A stretch of 64,000 bases of DNA from Halioglobus sp. (GTDB lineage: Bacteria > Pseudomonadota > Gammaproteobacteria > Pseudomonadales > Halieaceae). The first letter of the stretch is position 1; each line of letters begins with the position of its first letter. The DNA lies in the NCBI GenBank assembly GCA_002699145.1, contig PABK01000060.1:124001-188000 (forward strand), written 5' to 3'. The notes under the pieces were generated by a model, which made no database searches, was not told where the DNA came from, and saw nothing but the letters and a program-made list of their open reading frames with translations. Positions 43,037 through 51,722 of the stretch are shown here, piece after piece. A program made the position numbers and the translations under genes.

Positions 43037-43945
43037 ATGTCTATTCGCTATGACGGCAAAGTTGCCATCGTTACCGGTTCAGGCGGCGGCCTGGGTCGTT
43101 GTCACGCCATCGAACTGGCCAAGCGCGGCGCCAGGGTCGTGGTCAATGACCTCGGCGGCAGCGTCGACGGCACCGGCGCAGGTTCCGACGCCGCACAGGC
43201 GGTTGTCGCCGAGATCGAGGCCGCCGGTGGTGAGGCCATCGCCAACGGCGCAAACGTCGCCAGGTACGACGAGGTCGAGGCCATGGTCAAGCAGGCCGTG
43301 GACAAGTGGGGCCGGGTCGACATCCTGGTCAACAACGCCGGCATCCTGCGCGACAAGAGTTTCGCCAAGGGCTCGCTGGATGACTTCAAGCTGGTGCTGG
43401 ACGTGCACCTGATGGGTACGGTGAACTGCACCAAGGCCTGCTGGGAGACCATGCGCGAACAGGCCTACGGCCGCGTCGTGGTCACCACCTCGTCCTCGGG
43501 CCTGTACGGCAACTTCGGCCAGACCAACTACGGCAGCGCCAAGATGGGCGTCATCGGTATGATGAACACCCTGGCCCAGGAAGGCGCCAAGTACAACATC
43601 AAGATCAACGCGCTGTCGCCGACCGCGGGCACGCGCATGACCGAGGGTCTGCTGCCCGACGAGGCCTTCGAGATGCTCACCCCGGAGACCGTCACTCCGG
43701 CGGTGCTCTACCTGGTGAGCGAGGATGCGCCGACGCGCACTATCCTGGCGGCCGGCGCGGGCTCCTTCGCCGTCGCCCGCATCGTCGAGTCCGCGGGCAA
43801 GTACCTCGCCCCGGACGAGCAGACCCCCGAGGGCATCGCCGCCCACTGGGAGGAGATCGCCGCCACCGAGGGTGAGACACAGCCCGGCGCCGGCGCCGAG
43901 CAGACCGTGAAAATGGTGACCCTGGCGATGGAAGGCAAGGGCTGA
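43037..43945 (+). CDS. (3R)-hydroxyacyl-CoA dehydrogenase, MFE-2/17beta-HSD4-like SDR
   Basis: This 302-residue short-chain dehydrogenase resembles the N-terminal part of peroxisomal multifunctional enzyme 2. The NAD site is TGSGGGLGR (14-21), followed by the diagnostic VVVNDLGGSVDGTGAGSDAA insertion. NNAG is at 99-102, and the catalytic residues are S152-154, Y165 and K169 (TNYGSAKMG). It should oxidise (3R)-hydroxyacyl-CoA made by the MaoC hydratase. Its stop codon (43943-43945) sits at the first base of a 56-bp tandem repeat. The thiolase follows after that repeat, so the three genes complete the cycle. Confidence 0.9.
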   Translation: MSIRYDGKVAIVTGSGGGLGRCHAIELAKRGARVVVNDLGGSVDGTGAGSDAAQAVVAEIEAAGGEAIANGANVARYDEVEAMVKQAVDKWGRVDILVNNAGILRDKSFAKGSLDDFKLVLDVHLMGTVNCTKACWETMREQAYGRVVVTTSSSGLYGNFGQTNYGSAKMGVIGMMNTLAQEGAKYNIKINALSPTAGTRMTEGLLPDEAFEMLTPETVTPAVLYLVSEDAPTRTILAAGAGSFAVARIVESAGKYLAPDEQTPEGIAAHWEEIAATEGETQPGAGAEQTVKMVTLAMEGKG

Positions 43946-44113
43946 ACATCGACTGAGTAGAACGAGCCGTCACCGTCAGCCCCGCGCAAAGCCCGGGGCC
44001 GACATCGGCTGAGTAGAACGAGCCGTCACCGTCATCCCCGCGCAAAGCCCGGGGCCGACATCGGCTGAGTAGAACGAGCCGTCACCGTCATCCCCGCGCA
44101 AGCGGGGATCCAG
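43945..44113. repeat. 56-bp tandem repeat plus REP-like core, cluster 2
   Basis: Units start at 43945, 44001 and 44057. Each contains ACATCGGCTGAGTAGAACGA (one change in the first copy) and then CCGTCACCGTCATCCCCGCG. The first two continue AAAGCCCGGGG, while the third ends in the REP-like AAGCGGGGATCCAG. The exact 56-bp spacing indicates recent duplication. The first unit begins on the last base of the preceding stop codon. Confidence 0.85.
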
Positions 44114-44180
44114 CACTCCCGGGGTGGCGAACAGGTCAATTAATGCGAAAACCCAATGGGTCCAGCACGAGGAACGCACA

Positions 44181-45362
44181 ATGAGTACTGAAGCAGTCAT
44201 CGTATCTACCGCACGCACGCCGATAGGCAAGGCCTACCGTGGCGGTTTCAACAACCTGGGCGGCGCCAGCCTCGGCGCCGCATCCGTGGCCGAGGCGGTG
44301 AAGCGCGCCGGTATCGACCCCGCCGAGGTCGACGACGTCATCATGGGCGCCGCCCTGCAGCAGGGCGCCACCGGCTCCAATATCGCGCGCCAGATCGCCC
44401 TGCGCGCGGGCCTGCCGGACACGGTCTCGGGCATGTCCATCGACCGTCAGTGCTCCTCCGGCCTGATGGCCGTGGCGACCGCGGCCAAGCAGATCACCGA
44501 GGACGGCATGCAGGTCGTCGTCGGCGGCGGCCTGGAGTCGATCTCTCTGGTACAGAACGAGCACATGAATATCCACCGCATGGTGGACGAGGAACTGCTC
44601 GCCATCGAGCCGAATATTTTCATGCCCATGCTGCAGACCGCCGAGGTGGTGGCCGAACGCTACAACATCAGCCGTGAGCAGATGGACGAGTACGGCCTGC
44701 AGTCACAGCAGCGCACCGCCGCGGCCTACGCCGCCGGCAAGTTCGACGACGAACTGGTTGCGGTGACCTGCAAGCGCACCGTGTGGGACAAGGAGACCGG
44801 CGAGGCCTCCGAGGCCGAGGCCACCGTGAGCGCCGACGAGGGCTTGCGCGAAACCACGGCCGAGGGCCTGGCGGGTCTGAAGACAGTGCAGGAAGGCGGC
44901 ACGATTACTGCCGGCAACGCCTCGCAGCTGTCCGACGGGTCTTCCGCGCAGGTGGTCATGGACGCGAAGCTCGCCGAACAGAAAGGCCTGGAGCCCCTGG
45001 GAATCTACCGCGGCATCGCGGTAGCCGGCTGTGCGCCGGACGAGATGGGCATAGGCCCGGTCTTCGCCGTGCCCAAGCTGCTCAAGCAGCACGGCCTGTC
45101 GGTGGACGACATCGGCCTGTGGGAGCTGAACGAGGCGTTCGCGGTGCAGGTGATTTACTGCCGTGACCAGCTGGGCATCGACAACGACAAGCTCAACGTC
45201 AACGGCGGCGCCATTTCCATCGGCCACCCCTACGGCATGAGCGGCTCGCGCATGATCGGCCACGCGCTGATCGAGGGCAAGCGCCGCGGCGTCAAGTACG
45301 TGGTCATTACGATGTGCGTCGGCGGCGGTATGGGCGCCGCGGGCCTGTTTGAGGTAGCCTGA
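44181..45362 (+). CDS. Acetyl-CoA C-acyltransferase (thiolase)
   Basis: This 393-residue thiolase cleaves 3-ketoacyl-CoA to acetyl-CoA or propionyl-CoA and a shortened acyl-CoA. The acylated cysteine is C91 ([13 protein letters not shown]), the histidine is H349 ([14 protein letters not shown]) and the second cysteine is C379 ([12 protein letters not shown]). All three are intact, so it should be active. The ATG at 44181 is preceded by GAGGAACG; an in-frame start at 44124 lies within repeat-adjacent DNA and is unlikely. The family includes FadA/FadA5-type degradative enzymes. It closes the MaoC-SDR-thiolase route. Confidence 0.93.
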   Translation: MSTEAVIVSTARTPIGKAYRGGFNNLGGASLGAASVAEAVKRAGIDPAEVDDVIMGAALQQGATGSNIARQIALRAGLPDTVSGMSIDRQCSSGLMAVATAAKQITEDGMQVVVGGGLESISLVQNEHMNIHRMVDEELLAIEPNIFMPMLQTAEVVAERYNISREQMDEYGLQSQQRTAAAYAAGKFDDELVAVTCKRTVWDKETGEASEAEATVSADEGLRETTAEGLAGLKTVQEGGTITAGNASQLSDGSSAQVVMDAKLAEQKGLEPLGIYRGIAVAGCAPDEMGIGPVFAVPKLLKQHGLSVDDIGLWELNEAFAVQVIYCRDQLGIDNDKLNVNGGAISIGHPYGMSGSRMIGHALIEGKRRGVKYVVITMCVGGGMGAAGLFEVA

Positions 45363-45401
45363 CCAGCGTTCCGGCTCTTTGTCGCAATGCTGAGTGATGA
45401 A

Positions 45402-45606
45402 TGCCCAGCCCCGCGCAAGCGACACAGGCCCCGTCATTCCCGCGGAAGCGACTCAGGCCCCGTCATTCCCGCGGAAGCGGGAATCCAGGGTGCATTCACT
45501 GGGCCCCCGCTTTCGCGGGGGCGACCATAGGTGAGTTGCGGGGGCGACCATGGGTGGCGAGCGTTGCGGGGGCGACCATGGGTGACAAGAGTCGCGGGAG
45601 CGACAT
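45402..45606. repeat. REP-like and GGGGGCGACCATGGGTG repeats, cluster 3
   Basis: The first part has degenerate copies of CCCGTCATTCCCGCGGAAGC, the last ending in the full GGGAATCCAG. A hairpin GCCCCCGC-TTTC-GCGGGGGC follows. After it come three spaced copies of GCGGGGGCGACCATRGGTGR and a decayed fourth (GCGGGAGCGACAT). It fills the gap between thiolase and the quinone-oxidoreductase-like gene. Confidence 0.8.
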
Positions 45607-45657
45607 TATCCGCAGTGTGATACAAAGGCTTTCCGCGCCAAGATAAGGAAGATTTCC

Positions 45658-46635
45658 ATGAAAGCAGTGGTATGTCACGAACACGGGCTGGCCGACAAGC
45701 TGGTCCTGGAAACAAACTGGGCGGACCCGGACATCGGCGAGCACGATGTGCTGATCGAAGTGAAGGCCGCAGGCCTGAACTTCCCCGATGTGCTGACCAT
45801 CCAGGGCAAGTACCAGATGCAACCCCCCATGCCCTTTATTCCCGGCGGCGAGTGCTCGGGCGTTGTCACCGCGGTCGGTGACAAGGTGACGCGCCACAAG
45901 GTCGGCGACGAGGTCATCTCCATGGGTTCGTCCGGCGCGTTCTGCCAGCAGATCAGTGTCAATGAATTCGCCGCGTTCCCCAAGCCCAGGGCCCTGAGCT
46001 TCGAGCAGGCCGCGGGCATCAGTATCACCTACTTCACCACCTACCACGCGTTCAAGCAGCGCGCCGACCTGCAGCCCGGCGAACGCCTGCTGGTGCTGGG
46101 CGCGGCCGGCGGCGTGGGCACCTCGGCGGTCGAACTGGGCAAGCAGATGGGCGCCCATGTGACCGCCTGCGCCAGCACCGACGAAAAGCTGGAGATCTGC
46201 AAGCAGCTCGGCGCGGACGAACTGATCAATTACAGCGACATCGATCTCAAGGCGACGCTGAAAGAAGCTTCCGGCGGCCAGGGCTACGATGTCATCTACG
46301 ACCCCGTGGGCGGCGACTATGCTGAACCGGCGATTCGCAACCTCGCGTGGAAAGGCCGCTACCTGGTGATCGGCTTCGCCAGTGGCCCTATCCCCAGCAT
46401 CCCGCTGAACCTGGCGTTGCTCAAGGGCGCGGCAATCGTCGGTGTGTTCTGGGGCCGCTTCGCCGGTGAGGAGCCGGAGGTGAACCTGCAGAACATCGCC
46501 GAACTCACCGAATTGTTCGAGGCGGGCAAGATCAGTCCCCTGGTCACCGACTGTTTCCCGCTGGAGCGCTACGAGGACGCGTTCAACTGCATGATCGAGC
46601 GCCGCGCGCGCGGCAAGGTCATCATCACCATGTGA
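45658..46635 (+). CDS. Zinc-free MDR, NADPH:quinone oxidoreductase-like
   Basis: This 325-residue medium-chain dehydrogenase/reductase has the GroES-like N-terminal domain (LIEVKAAGLNFPDVLTIQGK) and a Rossmann domain with the nucleotide motif LVLGAAGGVGTSAVELG. The catalytic and structural zinc cysteine ligands of alcohol dehydrogenases are missing, as in quinone oxidoreductase and enoyl reductase relatives. GFASGPIPSIPLNLALLKG is typical of the NADPH:quinone group. It may reduce an enone or quinone intermediate, or an enoyl-CoA. Start ATG 45658 has AAGGAAG upstream. Its stop overlaps the AAGGAGG ribosome-binding site of the alcohol dehydrogenase gene. Confidence 0.88.
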   Translation: MKAVVCHEHGLADKLVLETNWADPDIGEHDVLIEVKAAGLNFPDVLTIQGKYQMQPPMPFIPGGECSGVVTAVGDKVTRHKVGDEVISMGSSGAFCQQISVNEFAAFPKPRALSFEQAAGISITYFTTYHAFKQRADLQPGERLLVLGAAGGVGTSAVELGKQMGAHVTACASTDEKLEICKQLGADELINYSDIDLKATLKEASGGQGYDVIYDPVGGDYAEPAIRNLAWKGRYLVIGFASGPIPSIPLNLALLKGAAIVGVFWGRFAGEEPEVNLQNIAELTELFEAGKISPLVTDCFPLERYEDAFNCMIERRARGKVIITM

Positions 46636-46646
46636 AGGAGGGCGCC

Positions 46647-47813
46647 GTGCAGGGCTTCGAATTCAACACGGTAGGGCGCATCGTCAGCGGCGCCGGCAGC
46701 GCGCTGGCGCTGGCCGGTGAACTGCGCCAGCTGGGCGTCAGCCGCCCCATGCTGGTCACCGACCCAGGCCTGGTGGCCATCGGGCTGGTGCAGCCGGTCA
46801 TCGCCGCCCTGGAACAAGAGGGCCTGTCCCCCCTGCTGTTCGACCAGGTGCGCGAGGACCCGCCCGAGGATACGGTGCTGGCCGCCGCGGACGCGGCGCG
46901 CAACGCCGGTGTCGACGGCCTGTTCGCCGTGGGCGGCGGCAGTTCCATGGACGTGGCCAAGGTGGTGGCCGTACTGCTGGGGGGCGATCAACCCCTGGCC
47001 GAGCTCTACGGCGTCGGCATGGTCAGCGGTTCGCGGCTGCCGCTGGTGCTGGTCCCCACCACAGCGGGCACCGGCTCAGAGGTTACTCCCGTGGCGGTGA
47101 TCACCACCGGCGAGACGACCAAGGCCGGTGTCTCCTCGCCGGTACTGCTGCCCGATGTCGCCGTGCTGGATGCGGACCTCACCCTGGGCCTGCCCCCGGC
47201 GGTGACCGCCATGACCGGCGTCGACGCCATGGTGCACGCCATCGAGGCCTATACCTCCCGGCACAAGAAGAACCCGCTGTCCGACATGCTGGCGCTGCAG
47301 GCTTTGCACCTGCTGGCGCGCAACATCCGCCGCGCGGTGCGGCAGGGCGACGACCGCGCGGCGCGCGAGCGCATGCTGCTGGGCGCCTGCCTGGCGGGGC
47401 AGGCCTTCGCCAACGCGCCCGTGGCGGCGGTGCACGCCCTGGCCTATCCCCTGGGCGGGCACTACCACATTCCCCACGGCCTGAGTAACTCCCTGGTGCT
47501 GCCCTCCGTGCTGGAATTCAACGCCCCGGAAGCGCAGGAGCTGTACGCCGAGCTGGCGGAGGTAGTGTGCGGCGAGGCCGTGCCCGGCAGCGACGAGGCG
47601 AAGACCGCCGCACTGGTGGCCGCGCTGCGCCAGTTGATCGACGACGTGCAGTTGCCCGCGACGCTGCGCGCGGCGCAGGTCAGGGAGGCAGACCTGGAGA
47701 CACTCGCGCAGGACGCGATGCTGCAGCAACGCCTGCTGGTGAACAATCCCCGGGAGGTGGCCTACGAGGACGCGCTGGGTATTTACCGCGCCGCCTATGG
47801 AGAGCCGGCGTGA
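46647..47813 (+). CDS. Iron-containing alcohol dehydrogenase
   Basis: This 388-residue NAD-dependent enzyme starts at GTG 46647 with AAGGAGG six bases upstream. The nucleotide-binding motif is [13 protein letters not shown]. The metal ligands are expected from the Asp and His of [16 protein letters not shown] and the two histidines of [18 protein letters not shown]. All are present. In this setting it could oxidise the alkanol produced by AlkB, or a side-chain alcohol, to the aldehyde. It is translationally coupled to the thioesterase by a GTGA overlap. Confidence 0.9.
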   Translation: MQGFEFNTVGRIVSGAGSALALAGELRQLGVSRPMLVTDPGLVAIGLVQPVIAALEQEGLSPLLFDQVREDPPEDTVLAAADAARNAGVDGLFAVGGGSSMDVAKVVAVLLGGDQPLAELYGVGMVSGSRLPLVLVPTTAGTGSEVTPVAVITTGETTKAGVSSPVLLPDVAVLDADLTLGLPPAVTAMTGVDAMVHAIEAYTSRHKKNPLSDMLALQALHLLARNIRRAVRQGDDRAARERMLLGACLAGQAFANAPVAAVHALAYPLGGHYHIPHGLSNSLVLPSVLEFNAPEAQELYAELAEVVCGEAVPGSDEAKTAALVAALRQLIDDVQLPATLRAAQVREADLETLAQDAMLQQRLLVNNPREVAYEDALGIYRAAYGEPA

Positions 47814-48247
47814 GTGTGGCGGCACCGGCGCGCGCCGACTACGGCGTGTTCTACCCCATCACCACGCGCTGGATGGACAACGATATCTACGGTCACGTGA
47901 ACAACGTGACCTACTACTCCTACTTCGACACGGTGGCCAACCGCTACCTGATCGAGGAGGGCGGACTGGACATCGCCGACGGCCGTATCGTCGGCTTCGT
48001 GGTCAACTCCGGCTGCCAGTACCACGCGCCGATTGCCTATCCCGAGTCCATCGAGGCCGGATTGCGGGTGGACAGGCTGGGTAATTCCTCGGTCCAGTAC
48101 GGCATCGCGATCTTCAAGCAGGGTCAGGAGCGCGCCTGCGCCCACGGTCACTTCGTGCACGTGTTCGTGGAGCGCGCGGCGAACCGCTCGGTGCCTATTC
48201 CCGCGCAGTTGCGCGAAGCCCTGGGCAGGCTACTCGTCGCCTCCTGA
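47810..48247 (+). CDS. Acyl-CoA thioesterase, 4HBT hot-dog family
   Basis: This 145-residue hot-dog protein hydrolyses acyl-CoA. Its motif [21 protein letters not shown] carries the catalytic aspartate of the YbgC/4-hydroxybenzoyl-CoA thioesterase group. The start GTG 47810 overlaps the preceding TGA; a GTG at 47816 is also possible. It is probably the last gene of the operon that begins at the MaoC gene, and could release free CoA when intermediates accumulate. It faces the convergent EamA gene, 30 bases away. Confidence 0.87.
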   Translation: MSVAAPARADYGVFYPITTRWMDNDIYGHVNNVTYYSYFDTVANRYLIEEGGLDIADGRIVGFVVNSGCQYHAPIAYPESIEAGLRVDRLGNSSVQYGIAIFKQGQERACAHGHFVHVFVERAANRSVPIPAQLREALGRLLVAS

Positions 48248-48277
48248 GCGCGGGCGCGCGGCTGTCGTGCCCCGGTC

Positions 48278-49138
48278 CTAGCGCCTGCCGAGATTGAGCA
48301 GCGCGCCGGCGATGATCAACGCGCCCCCGATCCAGGTGGCCGCGGTCGGCAGTTCGCCGAACACCCACCAGCCCAGCGCCGCGGCAAAGACCACCTGTAC
48401 GTACGAGTAGGCCGCTGCCTTGCCCGCCATCTCGTGACGCATGGCGTGGGTCAGCCCCCACTGTCCCACCTGGGTGAACACCCCGACCAGCAGCAGGAGC
48501 AGCAGGCCGGTGGCGTCGGGCAGGACGGCGTCGCGCCCCAGCAGCAGCGCCGAGACCGGCAGTGCGACCAGCGGGAAGTACAGGATAATCACCGAGGCGT
48601 CTTCGCTGCCGCTGAGGCGGCGCACGATGATGTAGGCGATGGCGCTGCCGAAGGCGCCGGCCAGCGCGATGGCCACGCCCAGCGGGGGCAGCCTGGGCGC
48701 GCCCGCTTGCAGCAGAGCCGGACCGACCATGACCAACAGCCCGCCGATCGACAGCAGCAGGCACACCGCGGTGGAGCGCTGCAGCGTCTCGCGCAGCAGC
48801 AGTGCGCCGAGCAGGGCCGTGAACACCGGATGCGTGTACTGCAGCAGGGTGGCCTCGGCCAGGGGCAGCACGGTAATGGCGTAATAGACACAGATCAGGG
48901 CGGCTGCGCCGATCAGGCCGCGCGCCAGCAGCAGGCGGCGGTTGTCGCCCCAGGGGGAGATGCGTTTGCGGCGCACGACGGCGTAGCTGATGGCCAGCGA
49001 GACCGCGCAGCGCGCCAGCATGATCTCCAGCAACGGGATGCCGCGCAGCGCGGCGAGTTTGACGCAGGCGGCCATCAGCGCAAAACCCAGCGCGGACAAC
49101 AGCATGAAGCGCGCGCCGGGCGGCGGCAGGCCGATCAT
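48278..49138 (-). CDS. EamA/DMT-superfamily transporter
   Basis: This 286-residue inner-membrane protein has two EamA repeats and about ten transmembrane helices. The halves are marked by FMLLSALGFALMAACVKLAAL and by GVAIALAGAFGSAIAYIIVRR. It probably exports a small metabolite. The start ATG 49138 overlaps the stop of the AraC gene (ATGA), so the two are cotranscribed and translationally coupled. The frame is open further upstream in the AraC gene, but that part is only antisense-like overlap. Export of an alkane-oxidation by-product is possible but unproven. Confidence 0.87.
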   Translation of the reverse strand: MIGLPPPGARFMLLSALGFALMAACVKLAALRGIPLLEIMLARCAVSLAISYAVVRRKRISPWGDNRRLLLARGLIGAAALICVYYAITVLPLAEATLLQYTHPVFTALLGALLLRETLQRSTAVCLLLSIGGLLVMVGPALLQAGAPRLPPLGVAIALAGAFGSAIAYIIVRRLSGSEDASVIILYFPLVALPVSALLLGRDAVLPDATGLLLLLLVGVFTQVGQWGLTHAMRHEMAGKAAAYSYVQVVFAAALGWWVFGELPTAATWIGGALIIAGALLNLGRR

Positions 49139-50163
49139 CGCGCGCCGCGTCGCCAGGCGGCGGGCGTCGTGCCGCGCAGCCTGCGGAAGGCGCGGCCGAA
49201 ATTGGCCGGGTCGCTGTAACCCAGGCGGGCGCCGACCTCCGCCACCGTGAGGCGCGCGTCCGCCAGCAGGGCGGTGGCGCAGTCCATGCGCGCGCTGTCC
49301 AGCAGTTCGCGGTAGCTGGTGCCGCAGGTTTTCAACTGGCGGATCAGCGTGCGCGGCGTGACGTGCAGTTGTTCGGCGATGCGCTGCAGGTTGGGCGGCG
49401 CGGCCGCCTCCCCGGGTCCCAGCCTTGCGCGCTCGAAATGGCCGGCGAGCAGGTCGCGCACGCGCTGCGCGCTGTCGCCGCTGTGGCCCAGCCGCGCGAG
49501 GATTTCGCGGCAGCGGGCGCAATTCTCGCGGTAGCTGACCTCGTCGAACAGCGGTGAGGGGATGTGACGCCAGGAGGCGGGTATGCACACGGCGGTCTCG
49601 GGCGCCGCGAAGCGCAGCGGCACGCCGTAGACAGCGCGCAGCGCGGCGGCGTAGGGAGGCGGCGGCCAGGCGAAGCAGATCTGCATCGGCGCGCCCGCGG
49701 GATGGCCGATGATGGTCTCGATCAGCGCCTGCAGTACGCGCAGGGTGGTTTCCAGGGTGTAGCGGGCGAAAGCAGCGTCGCCGCTGAGGTCCTCCAGGAT
49801 AAACGCGTAGCGCTGCCCGTCGATGCGTTCGCTCACGCGCAGTGTCGTCACGCGGCAGCCGTGCAGTTCCGCCATCACCGTTAGCGCGGCGCCCAGGGTC
49901 GGGGCGCTCAGCGCGGCGAAGCCCAGCGGGCCGTGGGTGCTGATGTTGAGCAACGAGCCGGTGCGCGCCGCCCAGCCGGGCTCCGCACCCAGGCGCTCCA
50001 CGTTGCGATAGAGTCGCGCCATCACCGCGTGGTCGATGTGGCCGGTCGCGCGCAGGGCCTCTTCGTTCAGGCCGGTGCCGGCCAGCAGCGCCGCGGCGGG
50101 ATGTGCGCTGGCGCGCAGGTAGAGTTGCACGTAACTGGTCGCTACCAGCAAGGGTGTGTCCAT
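49135..50163 (-). CDS. AraC-family regulator with ArgR/OruR-like ligand domain
   Basis: This 342-residue transcription factor has an N-terminal arabinose-binding-like domain of the PF12625 type (about 20-205) and a C-terminal double HTH (about 245-338). The second helix pair includes VAEVGARLGYSDPANFGRAFRRLRGTTP, a strong AraC signature. It is divergent from alkB across 128 bp, like AlkR-type activators of alkane hydroxylase in Acinetobacter, so it is the likely alkane- or fatty-acid-responsive activator of alkB. TGTCAC direct repeats in the gap are candidate binding sites. It also drives the EamA gene through coupled translation. Confidence 0.9.
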   Translation of the reverse strand: MDTPLLVATSYVQLYLRASAHPAAALLAGTGLNEEALRATGHIDHAVMARLYRNVERLGAEPGWAARTGSLLNISTHGPLGFAALSAPTLGAALTVMAELHGCRVTTLRVSERIDGQRYAFILEDLSGDAAFARYTLETTLRVLQALIETIIGHPAGAPMQICFAWPPPPYAAALRAVYGVPLRFAAPETAVCIPASWRHIPSPLFDEVSYRENCARCREILARLGHSGDSAQRVRDLLAGHFERARLGPGEAAAPPNLQRIAEQLHVTPRTLIRQLKTCGTSYRELLDSARMDCATALLADARLTVAEVGARLGYSDPANFGRAFRRLRGTTPAAWRRGAR

Positions 50164-50192
50164 GGCGCGATTATGCGCGGCCGGGGGCGTTG

Positions 50193-50220
50193 TGTCACTA
50201 AATGACTATATTTTTGTCAC
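50193..50220. promoter_or_regulatory. AraC-type direct repeats between araC-like gene and alkB
   Basis: TGTCAC occurs at 50193-50198 and again at 50215-50220, a 22-bp period (about two helical turns), with an AT-rich spacer (TAAATGACTATATTTT). This is the layout expected for an AraC-family dimer on adjacent half-sites. It is about 71 bases before the alkB start. Confidence 0.55.
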
Positions 50221-50291
50221 CAACTGAAATGGCGGTCCCGGCCCGCGCTGCGTAGTCTACCCTCACCCGCAACCCGCAGAGGGCGATAACA

Positions 50292-51491
50292 ATGACGACC
50301 TACACCCTGCAACACCCCGAGCAAGGCACGATCCGCTATCGCGACCGCAAGCGCTACCTGTGGCTGCTGTCCGTGTTCATGCCGGTTTTTCCGATGATGG
50401 GCATCGCCGCCTACTACGCCAGCGGCACCGAGTGGGCGCTGCTACTGCCGCTGGCCTTTTCCTACCTGTTCATCCCGCTGCTGGACTGGCTGTTCGGCAG
50501 CGACGAGAACAACCCGCCGGAAGAGATCGTGCCGCAGCTGGAGGAGGACCGCTACTACCGGGTGCTGACCTACCTTACCGTACCCATGCACTTCATCGTG
50601 CTGATCGCCATCGCCGCGTTTATCGGCAGCCACGAGCTGACGTTGTGGTCGGTGCTGGTGCTGGCGCTGACCGCCGGGTCGTACTCGGGCCTGGGCATCA
50701 ACACCGCCCACGAGTTGGGCCACAAGAAGACGCAGCTCGAGCGCATTCTCGCGCGCATCGTGCTGGCGGTGCCCGCCTACGGGCATTTTTGCGTTGAGCA
50801 CAACCGCGGCCATCACACCGAGGTGGCCACGCCGGAAGACCCGGCCAGCTCGCGCATGGGCGAGTCCATCTACCGCTTCGCGCTGCGCGAGATTCCCGGC
50901 GCCATGCGCCGCGGCTGGGAACAGGAGAAGAAGCGCCTGGCGCGCCAGGGCCGCAGCCAGTGGAGCCTGCACAACGAGGTGTTGCAGTCCTACCTGCTCA
51001 GCGCCGCACTGCAGCTGGGGCTGGTGCTCGCCTTCGGCTGGATCATGCTGCCCTTCCTGGCGGTACACAACGTCTGGGCCTGGTTCCAGCTCACCTCGGC
51101 CAACTATATCGAGCACTACGGCCTGCTGCGCGAGCGCCAGGAGAGCGGCCGCTACGAGCGCTGCCAGCCGCACCACAGCTGGAACGCCAATTACCTGTTC
51201 AGCAACCTGGCGCTGTTCCACCTGGAGCGGCATTCCGACCACCACGCCAATCCCACGCGGCGCTACCAGAGCCTGCGCAACTTCGACGACCTGCCGCAAC
51301 TGCCCAACGGCTACTACGGCATGTACCTGCTCGCCTATCTGCCGTGGCTGTGGTACCGGGTGATGGACCGGCGCCTGCTGGCGCTGCCGCACATCCGCGG
51401 CGACCTGGCGCGGGTGAATATCGACCCGCACAGGCGCGCACAGATACTTGCCCGTTACGAGCGTGCCGACGCGGCGGCGGTAACAGCCTGA
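50292..51491 (+). CDS. alkB: Alkane 1-monooxygenase
   Basis: This 399-residue integral-membrane di-iron enzyme hydroxylates the terminal methyl of alkanes with O2 and rubredoxin electrons. All histidine motifs are intact: HELGHK (140-145), EHNRGHH (169-175), NYIEHYG (271-277) and LERHSDHH (311-318), followed by PTRRYQSL. About six transmembrane helices are expected. By alignment from memory with Pseudomonas putida GPo1 AlkB, the chain-length gate W55 is replaced by S57 (in LAFSYLFIPLLD), a small residue linked to use of alkanes longer than C12. It overlaps the rubredoxin start by one base and is divergent from its AraC-type regulator. Confidence 0.95.
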   Translation: MTTYTLQHPEQGTIRYRDRKRYLWLLSVFMPVFPMMGIAAYYASGTEWALLLPLAFSYLFIPLLDWLFGSDENNPPEEIVPQLEEDRYYRVLTYLTVPMHFIVLIAIAAFIGSHELTLWSVLVLALTAGSYSGLGINTAHELGHKKTQLERILARIVLAVPAYGHFCVEHNRGHHTEVATPEDPASSRMGESIYRFALREIPGAMRRGWEQEKKRLARQGRSQWSLHNEVLQSYLLSAALQLGLVLAFGWIMLPFLAVHNVWAWFQLTSANYIEHYGLLRERQESGRYERCQPHHSWNANYLFSNLALFHLERHSDHHANPTRRYQSLRNFDDLPQLPNGYYGMYLLAYLPWLWYRVMDRRLLALPHIRGDLARVNIDPHRRAQILARYERADAAAVTA

Positions 51492-51664
51492 TGGCGCTGT
51501 ACGAGTGCCCCGGCTGTGGCTATCGCTACGACGAGGCCAGTGGCGATGCGCACGAGGGCTACGCGCCGGGCACGGCCTTCGGCGAGCTGCCGGACGATTT
51601 CACCTGCCCGGATTGCGGCGTGCGCTACAAGGAAGATTTTGCGCAGGTGGAAGAGGGCGCCTGA
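51491..51664 (+). CDS. Rubredoxin, AlkG1-like
   Basis: This 57-residue iron protein has two CxxCG knuckles, YECPGCGYRYDE and FTCPDCGVRYKEDF, which bind one iron. It is coupled to alkB by a one-base overlap and would be expected to pass electrons to it. However, the second knuckle is followed by VRYKEDF, carrying the extra residue with arginine typical of AlkG1-type rubredoxins, which in published complementation work could not replace AlkG2. A Phe also stands in place of the usual Trp before the knuckle. No rubredoxin reductase gene is in the window. A GC-rich hairpin at 51676-51702 follows. Confidence 0.92.
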   Translation: MALYECPGCGYRYDEASGDAHEGYAPGTAFGELPDDFTCPDCGVRYKEDFAQVEEGA

Positions 51665-51675
51665 CGGGCGCGGGG

Positions 51676-51702
51676 CCGGGGCAGGCCGGGCGCCTGTCCC
51701 GG
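51676..51702. terminator. Hairpin between convergent rubredoxin and TonB receptor genes
   Basis: CCGGGGCAGG (51676-51685) pairs with CCTGTCCCGG (51693-51702) over ten positions with one G-T wobble around a seven-base loop. It may serve both strands. Confidence 0.5.
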
Positions 51703-51722
51703 CAGCTGCGCCGCGCCCTCTG

